Positions 10,419 to 19,661 of a stretch of DNA of 37,010 nt are shown here, piece after piece. Within the stretch, counting starts at the first letter, position 1. The number at the start of each line of letters is the position of its first letter. The notes under the pieces were generated by a model. That model did not search any database, had not been told where the DNA came from, and worked only from the letters and a program-made list of their open reading frames with translations. Source of the stretch: Seminavis robusta (Eukaryota; Bacillariophyta; Bacillariophyceae; Naviculales; Naviculaceae); the NCBI GenBank assembly GCA_903772945.1, contig CAICTM010001102.1:1-37010 (forward strand), in the 5' to 3' direction. The position numbers were made by a program, and so were the translations under genes.

Positions 10419-12065
10419 TCATAACGTTTCGAAATGGTACATTGGATACTCTCCATTGGTATTGGGTGTTCTTCCTGCGTTTTCAAGAATGAACTTTCGC
10501 CAGTAACCAAGAAATAGTTTGTGGTGTCCGGAGTTGTATTTTGGCGGATTGTGGATATAGTTCATTGCACTGCTGCTGCTGGTGAAATTGCGGAGTGCCT
10601 CTTGAATGCTTTCCCGATTGGTAAGGTCGGGAACGGAGACAACCGGTAACCCCAGTTGTTTCCAGAGGGGATCAAAATTGGCATTTGTGGGGACAATGGG
10701 TACAATGCCCAAATACAGGTACTCCCATGTTCGATAGCTGTGCAAGAGGAAATGAAAATGTCGTGTTGAGAAAAGATGGCACTTTCGCTCCGTCTTTTGG
10801 TTGACAAACAAACAAACTTACCAATCCCAACCTTGTCCTCGCGGACTAACGGCAAATTGGACGGTGGTTGGATCCAGCAACGAAAAGTATTGCGCGTTGG
10901 AAGTAACATTTTCAACAGGGACACAAAGTGTCTCGTAGTGGTTGCCGCTGTCTGTGAGGTTGCTATTTTGGTCGCAAAATGCGTTGTAGACATCTCGACG
11001 GTATTGGCCATGCCGTTTGCCCTGCTCGTAGGTATTAAAGTTGACCAGAATGGTCCAACTACGAATATTGCTTCCAGGACGGTGCTGCAAAGAAGAAGAA
11101 GAAGTGAAAGGATCTTGATGATTCCATGCTTGCAGGATTAAATCCACATAGGCCGGCTGCCAATCCCATTGACTCAGTCCAATGGGCATTGGGTGGAATT
11201 TTGGGTGCGTGGTTTCTGGATTTTGGCCAAACCAGTGCAAGAGATTGGCACCGTTGGCACCTGTGGTGTTTTCGTCCAACAACCGTGTCCAGGAAGATGG
11301 TGGACTTCTGTCACCATCACCCGAAACCAGAATGTAGTCGACGGGGAGTTTATCGTGCCATCCTTGATCGAAAAAGCGCCCGACAAAGTTGTTGTCCACT
11401 TGAAGGATTAGAGTTTCATTGAGGTCGGCTAGACAGGGGAGCAGTTTGTCGCTGAGCTTGCTTGTCAACGTTGGATAATGAGGAGGGACGGGTAGGTTTC
11501 CCCATCGTACTTCGGCAATTTCTTTGCAGGAACTGGTCTTTAAGAGTGTTGTGTTTTCCAACGATGGATTGTAGTAGTAGGTATAGCGACAGCATGTCTC
11601 GGTACACGTTTTTTCGTGTTGTGAGGTAGACGAGGCGCTTTCTCCTATTGCACTTTTGACGGCCCGTTGATGCGGCAAGGAAGAGTGCAATACGAGTGAT
11701 TTCAGTGTATTATTGGTTTCGTCAAACCCTGCAGGAAATTTCGAAAGCACCTCTTTCACACTAAGGATGGGTGGAGGCAACGGTGTGGTGGTGGGAGTCG
11801 AGGAAGGTGACGAGGATGGTGATGGAGTGAGGATGATGCGAGAAGAGACAGGGCTTTCTATTTGCATCGACGGAGAAGCCAAGGCAATCTTGCTTGTGGT
11901 TGCGGCCTCTTGGGCTACCAGCATTTGAAGGTATTCTGTAAGGTAAGAGCCAAAACCCCCACCGCTGAAGGTGCATCCTACCAATACCATGGAAGTGGCC
12001 ACGAAGAACACCACCAAAGACGGGCGGCGTCGCCCGTGGGAGTTGGAGTTTCGCAGTTCCACCAT
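10419..12065 (-). CDS. exostosin-like type II membrane glycosyltransferase, two exons
   Basis: Exon 1 runs 12065-10822 and exon 2 runs 10737-10419, joined across an 84-nt GT-AG intron (10821-10738; donor GTAAGT, acceptor TTGCACAG). The join keeps frame and gives 520 residues. It also restores the family signature GWDCYRTWEYLYLGIVPIV across the junction, which is good evidence for the splice. Residues 1-15 are basic, 16-31 form a membrane anchor, and a Ser/Thr/Pro-rich stem spans about 60-100, the layout of a Golgi type II enzyme. The lumenal part contains PVDYILVSGDGD, HPMPIGLSQWDW and FAVSPRGQGWDC. The final block (G-x-D-x-x-R-T-x-E plus G-x-x-P-I-V) is the nucleotide-sugar-binding end of exostosin/GT47-like enzymes. 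Donor and acceptor sugars are unknown. Several NxS/T sites fit a lumenal protein. Confidence 0.86.
10738..10821 (-). other. spliceosomal intron of the glycosyltransferase gene
   Basis: 84 nt with donor GTAAGT and acceptor CACAG. Its removal links two open frames and completes the conserved glycosyltransferase motif. Confidence 0.9.
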
Positions 12066-12727
12066 TTTTAGTTGGTTTGGTTAGTGTTGTGAAGCAAGCT
12101 TTTGAAATCATAATGTACTACGGTAATCTACCAACTCTAAACCCCCGTTGTACTCGGTACGTTCCAGAATATCCTTCTCCTCTACGGTACCTGCTCCTCC
12201 CCAAGAATGATTTTCCAATTTTCGGCCATATAAGATAGAAAATGCCACACGCAAGACTCTTTGATGTGGGAGTGCAGGAGTGAGAATGATATCCAATCAC
12301 ACATCCATTCCTCCGAGTGAGGCGACCACGTTTGCAACGGTACCTCCACGGCAAGCATAAGTCACATGTTGCAGTAATTTGTCGCCAAGACATAATCTTT
12401 TATGTCATGAACTCACGAGAAGCGATGATGCTGGCCCAATCGCGGAACGAGCAGCTGTCAATTCTGTCTGCCTCTAGGTCTCAAACTTCGAACGCGCTAA
12501 AAAGACCCATGCACAATCCCAGCAGTCTCTTTGCCATTGACTTCCATGATAGCCACTGAGGAAGAATCCCTTGTCGCTTGCTTCCAACAGCACCGCCGCC
12601 ACTTGTAGCGACGAAGAGCATACAGCAGCGCAAACTCTCTGCCGTTCCATTTTCCACTCTCCATCCAACTCCAGTATAGCCTGTGAAAGATATCGTATCC
12701 GGTACGGTAGTACGGTATTAGTGAAGA
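12066..12727. other. divergent intergenic region between glycosyltransferase and hydroxylase genes
   Basis: This interval separates two divergently transcribed genes and must hold both promoters. It carries one copy of the 28-bp element and several GGTACC/ACGGTA words. No gene is supported. Confidence 0.6.
12306..12333 (+). promoter_or_regulatory. 28-bp element shared with 4084-4111
   Basis: Second copy of the element with core CCGAGTGAGG, 24 of 28 bases matching the copy at 4084. It lies about 240 bp upstream of the glycosyltransferase start, in the same relative orientation as the copy upstream of the SET gene. Confidence 0.35.
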
Positions 12728-14029
12728 ATGGTCTCCTTTGTATCCACGTACCTGCTCACCTGGAAGGTGTACCTGTCATCTTGGAGGGCCGATTGGAAGG
12801 CCCAGCAAAAAGCCATTGCCCAATTGGGATCCCATTTCCAGAATGGAATCCCTCTGGTCTCGAACCTCCTGTGGAACGTGATCATGTTTACAGTACTACA
12901 AGTTCTTGTGATCCGCATGGCAGGATTTTCTGCGGAAATGGAACGGTTCTGTTGGTACGCGGTACTGCTACCCTGTCTTGTCGGCAGTGTATTCTACTAT
13001 TGCTACAAGTATGGCGTCAAACAGGTTGTCACGTCACTGTTTTCCTTCACCACCTTTCTCCAATGGACGCAGAATTGGCTAGCAATGCAAGGACTGGCGT
13101 TGGTGTGTCTCACTCAAACGGCATTCTTCTACTTTGCCGGCATTGTCATGCAGCCGTACATACTTCCACCCGCCTGGAACGTGTCTGTGCAGTTTCCAAA
13201 GGACCTCTACGAAGAGTATCTTCGGGATACCGTCTACTGCTTTGCAGCTTTGTTTGGGGTGTGTCTGGTCACACTACCCTTGTCCGCCCGTGGATACGCG
13301 GTTGCCATGGAAGCAGCCGGTCGTCAAAACGTGACAATCTCGTACACTGAAACCTTGATGGAACTCGTGTACCAAACGGTGCAAGGAGATTCTCTCTTTT
13401 TCACTGTGATTCCCATCCTTGTCATACTCCAAGACTACTTTGGGTTCCGTGTTTACACAATCCATATCATCTTTGCCGTGGTGGAAACGGCATTGGTGAA
13501 CTACGTGGTCCGCTACAAGTTTGGCATTACCCATCAACTAATGCATGAAATTCAACCCCTCTACGCCATGGCACACATGGAACATCATGTCTGCAAAGGT
13601 GTTCATCCCACTACACTTGCCGCTGGATTGTGGGAATTCTGGGTCAATGGTCAAAGCATTTTCATGACCACACAAGTCGGCCTTGCACCCATCCCCTACG
13701 CGTTGCTCCAGTTCATTTACATGGGAGCCAACGTGGTTGTTCATACCATGTGGCCGCATCCCTCGCTCCTGCAGTGGCACACTCTGCACCATACCATTGC
13801 GGCCGATGTGTACAATGTCAACATTCCCAGTACGTACGACAAGGAGCACTCGCAAGCGGTCGCCAAGCTCCAACAGAAGCTGCAACACGTATCTCCGTTT
13901 ATCCGATACGAGCCTCTCTCGGATCTTGCAGCCGTGGCTGTCATGGGACTGAGTTGTGCCATTCTGCACGTTGGACTGGGAATTGGACTGGGTCATGTGG
14001 ATTGGACAGAACGGATGGATTGGCAGTAA
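12728..14029 (+). CDS. fatty acid hydroxylase / sterol desaturase superfamily membrane di-iron enzyme
   Basis: Single exon, 433 residues, starting at the ATG at 12728. Three histidine boxes ligate the di-iron centre in this superfamily: H269-x3-H273 (HQLMHE), H283-x2-HH (HMEHH, 283-287) and H351-x2-HH (HTLHH, 351-355). A further His at 339 could be a ligand. Several hydrophobic segments lie before and between the boxes (about 44-62, 76-93, 117-140, 168-184, 224-262 and 311-337), giving a multi-pass ER membrane protein with the boxes facing the cytosol, as is usual for this family. The C-terminus has another hydrophobic stretch (about 398-422). Members hydroxylate or desaturate sterols or acyl chains; the substrate cannot be assigned. 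The gene is divergent from the glycosyltransferase. Confidence 0.85.
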   Translation: MVSFVSTYLLTWKVYLSSWRADWKAQQKAIAQLGSHFQNGIPLVSNLLWNVIMFTVLQVLVIRMAGFSAEMERFCWYAVLLPCLVGSVFYYCYKYGVKQVVTSLFSFTTFLQWTQNWLAMQGLALVCLTQTAFFYFAGIVMQPYILPPAWNVSVQFPKDLYEEYLRDTVYCFAALFGVCLVTLPLSARGYAVAMEAAGRQNVTISYTETLMELVYQTVQGDSLFFTVIPILVILQDYFGFRVYTIHIIFAVVETALVNYVVRYKFGITHQLMHEIQPLYAMAHMEHHVCKGVHPTTLAAGLWEFWVNGQSIFMTTQVGLAPIPYALLQFIYMGANVVVHTMWPHPSLLQWHTLHHTIAADVYNVNIPSTYDKEHSQAVAKLQQKLQHVSPFIRYEPLSDLAAVAVMGLSCAILHVGLGIGLGHVDWTERMDWQ

Positions 14030-16206
14030 GTACCACAGCCAAGGATTACGAGTTTAATAAAGGAAGTGGGTGAGACACGTAGAAAGTGTACCAGCCCTAC
14101 AGCCCAAAAATGGACCAAAACCGTCTATAAGCAAATGACTGTCTCAATGTCCGATTGACCCCTAAGTAGATTAATACGAAATCGACCTCAAGTACCATTG
14201 ACTCATAGCATGTTACCCATACTGACCACATGATTTAACATCACCTACCCTATGTTAAACGTGTATTTCATTTTTGTTATACTTTTTGTGAGATAGTTAA
14301 ATAATTTGGTCCATTATTGAGTCCCGTTAACTCAGAAAATAGAGAGTGAGACAGAAGGTTTCCGATATTGTACTGTTTTTGCTATAGTATCGCTGATGTC
14401 TCAAAGCGATGGACCAAAACCGACTTTATACCTGTATTTTCGCAGCTGTGAACAAACATGACAATCTGAGCTACAATAAACAAGCGATCGATCTATCCTA
14501 CTATTGATCAAGATGCACGAGGACTGATTTACTTGGGCATACAGGAAAATGGGTACCGACTGGGGAATGACCAAACAAGCAAACACTAGCTAGGAAATAT
14601 CAAGGAGGGATGAACCCAATGGGACGATCCAGTCTCTTCTGTGTTGTCCGCTCGAAGAAGATGTGCCACATGCGTTCCATGGCACAACAGCCAGAAATCC
14701 CGGGCACCTGGATAGCCACCACCAATGAGATTGGCATGCCAGAGCAATTGCAGCATGCCATAGTCCGTTGTTTGTGGATAGATGCATTTGTAACTGTTCT
14801 TTGCGAACGGCAAAATGGGCACTGGGCCGGAATGTCAATGGCTTGTGTGGCTGGCTGGCTTGGGGACCAGCAGGGCAGAGTTCTCACTGGTAGTATCAGC
14901 GAGACGCCAGAATTGAATTTTGGGGAATGGCCATAGAACCTTCATGGCTGGCTTGTCCATGGGTTGGAATCTCGACCCCACCATTCTGCTGCAAGTTCTG
15001 CCTGTGATTCCAAAATAAAATAAGTGAAGCATAAAATCGGGTGTTCCGTGGTAACAAACTGTTTGGTGGCATTGGGAATGGGCTCAAATTTTTAAATGTT
15101 GTGTCAAAGTGTGTGCGTACTAGCTAGCTAGTATGAGCATGGTGGCATTCATGCCTCCAAAACTGGGTTGCTTGCTTGGGTTCGTTTCTTTTTCTTTTTC
15201 TTTTTGGTCGCTGTCGGAAGCTCCAATTTCAAAAGGCAATAAGGGCCACGGCGGTGGAGAACTGTTGCATTTCCTTTAGAAGTTGCTAGTTAGTTCATGC
15301 GTTCATGCGTTCATGCATGCAGCGCGAAGTCGTTTGGCCATTTGGCACTGGTTGCCACTACAATGTCATGTACAAGAATACTAGTAGTCTACAAGGTCAT
15401 GTACAAAGCACCAGCCTCCGTTTCGGGTTTCACAACCTCAGCTCAACCTCCCACCTCGCCCACCTCCCAACGAAAGGCACGCACGTCGTACCGGTACGAC
15501 TGTACCGGTATGTGCTAGCTAGTACGGGTACTATGTACTATTAATAGCTACGGTAGTATACCGGTACCGTCCGGACGTAAGGTGGAGGGGCGGAGCCTGA
15601 TGGGGGATTTAATGCGTCAGTAATAACTTTGTTGATCAAGGATTCTTGGAACATCATAGGCAGAAATGGCCACTCGATGGGTGGTGAATTGCTGCAGAAG
15701 TAGCTGGTGAAGTTCTGAAGTTCTGTTGACAGTTGACAGGAACTAACTGTTGGTTCGACATTGTGGGACAGTAATTTTATTGAAATATTAGATTTAGAGA
15801 TCAGAAAGTCATCTTCTTATACTCGCAAGAGCATCGTGAGAATGACTATGAAAGGGCTTAGGGCAAATAGAGCGCTTTGTGACTTTATGGGTGTTGCAAA
15901 GCAAAAAACTCGAGAACTCTGGGGAGCCAAGAGGCCTCAAGGTCCACTAGCTAGTAGGCCTACTACTAGTACTGGTACACGGCCACAGGCCACAGGGAAC
16001 TGTGAAAGTTGTTGCTCTGCTAAAATGCCTCACCAGTCACCTCATGAAGCGTCGTTCAAGCATCTCAAGCATCCAAAAGCACCACACACCAAACCAAGCT
16101 AGCTATCTAGTACCATAGGTATTAGAACATTGGCATCCAAAGCTCGTTTGTGATTGCTCGCCCTCCAACTTCCAAAACAATCAAAAAGAGTTGAACAGAA
16201 CCAACC
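14030..16206. other. 2.2-kb intergenic region with short repeats
   Basis: No protein frame here is convincing. Visible structure includes a 14-base word (ATGGACCAAAACCG) near 14109 and again near 14409, a CTTTTT-type tract at about 15187-15206, three GTTCATGC units near 15293-15316, and a cluster of TACCGGTA words at about 15485-15575. The right end is the promoter and 5' UTR of the LRR gene. The last 30 bases before its ATG resemble those of the paralogue at 26181. Confidence 0.5.
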
Positions 16207-17817
16207 ATGTCGAAAGCTAATATACCCATTGCAGCCGGACAGTGTCCTACCGGTACAATCGAATATCACAAGAGCCTCGAGGAGGAAAAATCAGAGAAGA
16301 AGGAACCCAAGCAGCAAGGTCTCGGAGTTTCAAAGAAATCTGTATTAGTTGCCAAGAATAGCAGTACTCAAGACCAAACACACGATGTTGTCCCGGATGA
16401 ACCCTCAATAGTCAGCCAAATTCAACCGTTGCCGTTGTTGACGTACAATGCAAACATCAGTAACATGAGCAGATTTCCGGGGGCATATTCCGTTGTAGGT
16501 ATCGGCGCCACAGCCGAGACTATGGATGAATCTCAAAATTATAATAATATTGAGACAGGCAACCCTTGCATCAGCAATGAGACTGAGGCAGTAATTGACG
16601 GCGCCGTTGTTGTGGACGATGAGGAAATCAATCAAGATCGATTGGAAAATGGGACACTCCATGCCCCAGATGATGAAGTCATCGAAGGAAGAGTCATGCC
16701 AAGCAATCACAGGACCAAAAGTAGACTACCGTTGTTGTGCTTGGCATTTGTGGCAATAGCTGGTTTGGGGGTCTTTCTTGCTGTTTACCTACCTTTCACT
16801 GCTAAAGGTGATGCGTCCAAGGCTACATTTCCAACTTCTGAGTCTATTAATGACCATGCATCCATGGTCATCCATCCACCCTTTCAAGATGATCTGTCTC
16901 TTCAAACTCTCAAGGCATTTCAGAATACAACGACACCTGAATACAAAGCCAATGTCTGGATGTGGAATGACCCAAACCTAAACAGCTACACCCCTGAACG
17001 ACAGCTGCAACGATACGACTTGGCATGGTGGTACTACATCAGCAATGGTGACAACTGGTACAGAAATGATCACTGGCTCAGCTATGATGTCAATGAATGT
17101 GACTGGTTCACTCAGGCTCACAATGAAACCATCCTGCACTATGACAATTATCCTGTCTGTGATGAGAACAACACCCTACTGATCCTGAACCTCAACTCAA
17201 ACAATCTCCAGGGGACACTGCCGGTAGTCAACAGATTCCTCTCAAGGATGAAGACATTTGATATTGGAGACAACAATAATATGCACGGAGCAGTCCCAAC
17301 TGGCCCTGCAGGAAATAATGAAGTATTGGAGGTCTTTATTGTATCCAACAACAACTTTGAAGGACAAATAATCTCTGGGAATGGCTTCAAACCATTTGGG
17401 TTGCGAGTGATCAAGATTGATAGCAACACTCTGCATGGTTACCATGCACCTCTCTACCATGTTCTAACAAAGTTGGAAGTCATCAATATAGGGGGGAATC
17501 TGTTTCGTGGTGCACAGACAGAGGCCATTGGCAACTGCAAGCCCCTCCGTGAATATGTCGTATCAGGCAATGTGTTCAGTGGAGCAATCCCCACAAGACT
17601 AGGAGAGCTCGCTGCTTTGAACACTATTGATGTTCATGACAATGCAGACTTGACTGGCCAAATACCCTCCGAGTTGGGTGAGCTGTCCAGCTTGTCCTTT
17701 TTGGATGTTACTGGCACAAATATATCTGGTCCGGTACCCGAAAAGCTCTGCGACAGAGCGCAACAGGGTTTGATGGAGATCCGGGCCAACTGCAGTTTGG
17801 TGGACTGTTGTTTCTAA
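16207..17817 (+). CDS. leucine-rich-repeat transmembrane protein, copy 1
   Basis: Single exon, 536 residues, ATG at 16207. Residues 1-172 are charged and probably cytosolic, with an acidic patch (VVDDEEINQD, 135-144). Residues 173-197 form one membrane span (RLPLLCLAFVAIAGLGVFLAVYLPF). The outer part has an N-terminal LRR cap (ERQLQRYDLAWWYY, then NECDWF at 297-301), followed by LRRs from about 324 to 510 (LLILNLNSNNLQGTLP; LNTIDVHDNADLTGQIP; LSFLDVTGTNISGPVP). A Cys-rich end (CSLVDCCF) closes it. No kinase domain is present. Such LRR proteins are common in diatoms and their roles are largely unknown; receptor or adhesion functions are guesses. A close paralogue lies inverted at 24610-26181. 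Confidence 0.88.
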   Translation: MSKANIPIAAGQCPTGTIEYHKSLEEEKSEKKEPKQQGLGVSKKSVLVAKNSSTQDQTHDVVPDEPSIVSQIQPLPLLTYNANISNMSRFPGAYSVVGIGATAETMDESQNYNNIETGNPCISNETEAVIDGAVVVDDEEINQDRLENGTLHAPDDEVIEGRVMPSNHRTKSRLPLLCLAFVAIAGLGVFLAVYLPFTAKGDASKATFPTSESINDHASMVIHPPFQDDLSLQTLKAFQNTTTPEYKANVWMWNDPNLNSYTPERQLQRYDLAWWYYISNGDNWYRNDHWLSYDVNECDWFTQAHNETILHYDNYPVCDENNTLLILNLNSNNLQGTLPVVNRFLSRMKTFDIGDNNNMHGAVPTGPAGNNEVLEVFIVSNNNFEGQIISGNGFKPFGLRVIKIDSNTLHGYHAPLYHVLTKLEVINIGGNLFRGAQTEAIGNCKPLREYVVSGNVFSGAIPTRLGELAALNTIDVHDNADLTGQIPSELGELSSLSFLDVTGTNISGPVPEKLCDRAQQGLMEIRANCSLVDCCF

Positions 17818-18226
17818 CGTGTAGGTACAGCAAACAAATGCTAGCTATTTTGTACTGTGCTTGGTTGTCGCCGAGCTCTAGTAGCAAAGTGCAATGATAG
17901 TTTGTGCGTGACAGCACAGCATGGAAAGCTTATGTGAGAGCGACAAACGACGTACGACGTACACTGAGACGATGCAACTGCACTAACACGCACTGCTACT
18001 TTTTGAAGCAGCAAGTCTCTCGCAAGCTAGCCATCTTAAACACGAGACCATCAAGCAAGCAACAATCAATCAACATGTAGAAGTTATTATTCTTGGGGTA
18101 TCTCTCTAACGTCCAACAATGGAGGCTCTACTGGTTTCTTTTCTTCTAGCCAAGTACCAAGAGCGCTGCCTCTGCAACAACTGTCGAACCAGTCAGCCCA
18201 TTGGGCAAGGTCTCTTGCTACCGTAG
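17818..18226. other. intergenic, 3' sides of two convergent genes
   Basis: This is the 3' flank of LRR copy 1 and of the His-rich gene, which converge here. About 40 bases after the LRR stop resemble the same region of LRR copy 2 (GTAGGTACAGCAAACAAA against GCAGGTACAACAAACAAA), so the duplication included part of the 3' UTR. Nothing else is recognised. Confidence 0.55.
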
Positions 18227-19114
18227 TTAGGCTCTTGTTTCATTGAAGTTACCATCAATCTCTGCGTGTGCCATAATGTCAGCCTCCACCATAATGTCAT
18301 GAATGACTTCCTGTTCCACAAGCTTGGTGCCATCCGTTCCTACCAAGGCCACAATCTCTGCCACGATGTGCTTGAGGGAGCGCTTTGCCTCTTTGTATGC
18401 CTTTTCACGTACCCGAAGTTCCTCCAGTAGCTCGGGTTCCTTTCCTTCGAGAAAGGTGACGACTTGCATTTCAATCTCTTCTGCCTTTTTTCCGACCCCA
18501 TGTCCGACCGCATGATGAGCATAAGATTCAAAGCCGTGAGCGACCAATCCATCGTTGTTTCGTGCTTCTTCGGTGGGTACTTCTTCTGTACTTGTGGTGT
18601 TTGACGAGGTGTCGGTGGAATTACCATCGAGCTTGTGCTCCTTGTCATGACCATGCTTGTGTCCTTTTCCACGACCACTGCCCTCGCCACCAGACGATTC
18701 CTCTTCTTCTTCCTCCTCTATTTCTTCCTCTTCTACTGCCTCGGCTATTTCCATTTCCTCTTCAATTGCTTCCATGACCGCTCCAGGGCCTTTCTTTGCA
18801 GCTTTTACAATTGGGGGGGCCTTGGCTTTGAACCTGTGTTTTGGAAACTTGCCAAGGTGACCTCGACGTTCCGCTTCGTCTTCGTCTTCACCTTCATCGT
18901 TCTTGTGTCGATGACGATGACGGTGGCGATGATGCTCCAGCATTCGTTGTTGTTGCTCTTCTAGCTCTCGTTCCAAATCTCCGTTTTCCACAACTGTGGC
19001 ATCCAAGCCTTCATCTTCAATCAGAAACGACTTTGCATGGCCTCCCAGTCGAGCCGTGGCACTGGCAGCAAGAAGCACTACAAGAGCCAGGCTTAGCTTC
19101 CAGGCCTTCATCAT
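18227..19114 (-). CDS. secreted His-rich, highly acidic protein
   Basis: Single exon, 295 residues, starting at the double Met at 19114/19111. Residues 1-21 are a clear signal peptide (KLSLALVVLLAASATA). The mature part is low-complexity and charged. It has a His/Arg run at 61-70 (HHRHRHRHRH), an acidic tract (74-82), a Lys-rich patch (92-108), a Glu-rich block (114-146), a second His patch (GHKHGHDKEHK, 151-161) and a Ser/Thr/Asn segment with NST and NTT sequons (165-175). The C-terminal 90 residues look helical. I know no family match. The His clusters suggest metal binding, and the alternating acidic and basic blocks recall polyampholytes associated with mineral or extracellular matrix. 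Both readings are inference. Confidence 0.75.
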   Translation of the reverse strand: MMKAWKLSLALVVLLAASATARLGGHAKSFLIEDEGLDATVVENGDLERELEEQQQRMLEHHRHRHRHRHKNDEGEDEDEAERRGHLGKFPKHRFKAKAPPIVKAAKKGPGAVMEAIEEEMEIAEAVEEEEIEEEEEEESSGGEGSGRGKGHKHGHDKEHKLDGNSTDTSSNTTSTEEVPTEEARNNDGLVAHGFESYAHHAVGHGVGKKAEEIEMQVVTFLEGKEPELLEELRVREKAYKEAKRSLKHIVAEIVALVGTDGTKLVEQEVIHDIMVEADIMAHAEIDGNFNETRA

Positions 19115-19661
19115 CTTGGTCTCACCCTCTGCCTAGTTTTGTTTCTCTACTGTTCTGATGCCAGAACAACGTTGTTGTTGAAGTGCTGGATGAACAGAAC
19201 AGCCGGCCCCTCAAACAAGAATGTCCCACCAAAGATTTTGTGGGTGATATCCAATCCAAACCAAAGCTACCAACAATGACTGTCAAAAGCTACCTCATGA
19301 TAGCAGCATTGTTAGCCCAGAGGATCTTGTGGGATAGCTGGATGGCGCCGCTAGAGCCAGACTACTCTAGTGTTTCCTCTACTGGCTCAAATCGTTACAT
19401 CACAACAGAATATTGTTAGGAAACAACAAGAATCATTTATGTACCACTTACCGTAAAAAGTGAACGCATTTTTTGAATTCGAGAAGTGTCCGTTGTAGTT
19501 TCCTAACAACAATCATTATTTTAGTACCAGCTACAGTAGGATTCCTACCTGGCTTCTCAATTTTTCGAATTCAAACCATAGAACAAACTCAACAACGGCC
19601 ATCGCCAACATCGACAACAAGATGAAGTCAACAAAGTCAACAAAGCAAGGTGAGGCATCAA
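19115..19661. other. intergenic with one 97-bp hairpin; no TTAA site
   Basis: This lies between the 3' end of the transposase gene and the 5' end of the His-rich gene. Reading the whole stretch I find no TTAA tetranucleotide, the target site that normally borders piggyBac elements. The hairpin at 19413-19509 is the only clear structure. Confidence 0.6.
19413..19509. repeat. inverted repeat / hairpin, 17-bp arms
   Basis: The left arm TTGTTAGGAAACAACAA (19413-19429) pairs with 19493-19509 at 16 of 17 positions, around a 63-base loop. It sits about 150 bp beyond the transposase stop codon. It could be a small non-autonomous element, a transposon end remnant, or a 3'-end signal. Confidence 0.6.

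Noticed and set aside
14109..14426. Possible MITE bounded by ATGGACCAAAACCG words
   Set aside because: The two words are direct, not inverted, only 14 bases long, and no target duplication is seen.
14600..14936. Cys-containing minus frame (CPFC...CCNC) and an overlapping plus frame
   Set aside because: The Cys pairs suggested a zinc ribbon, but spacing and surroundings match no family and the plus frame is equally open.
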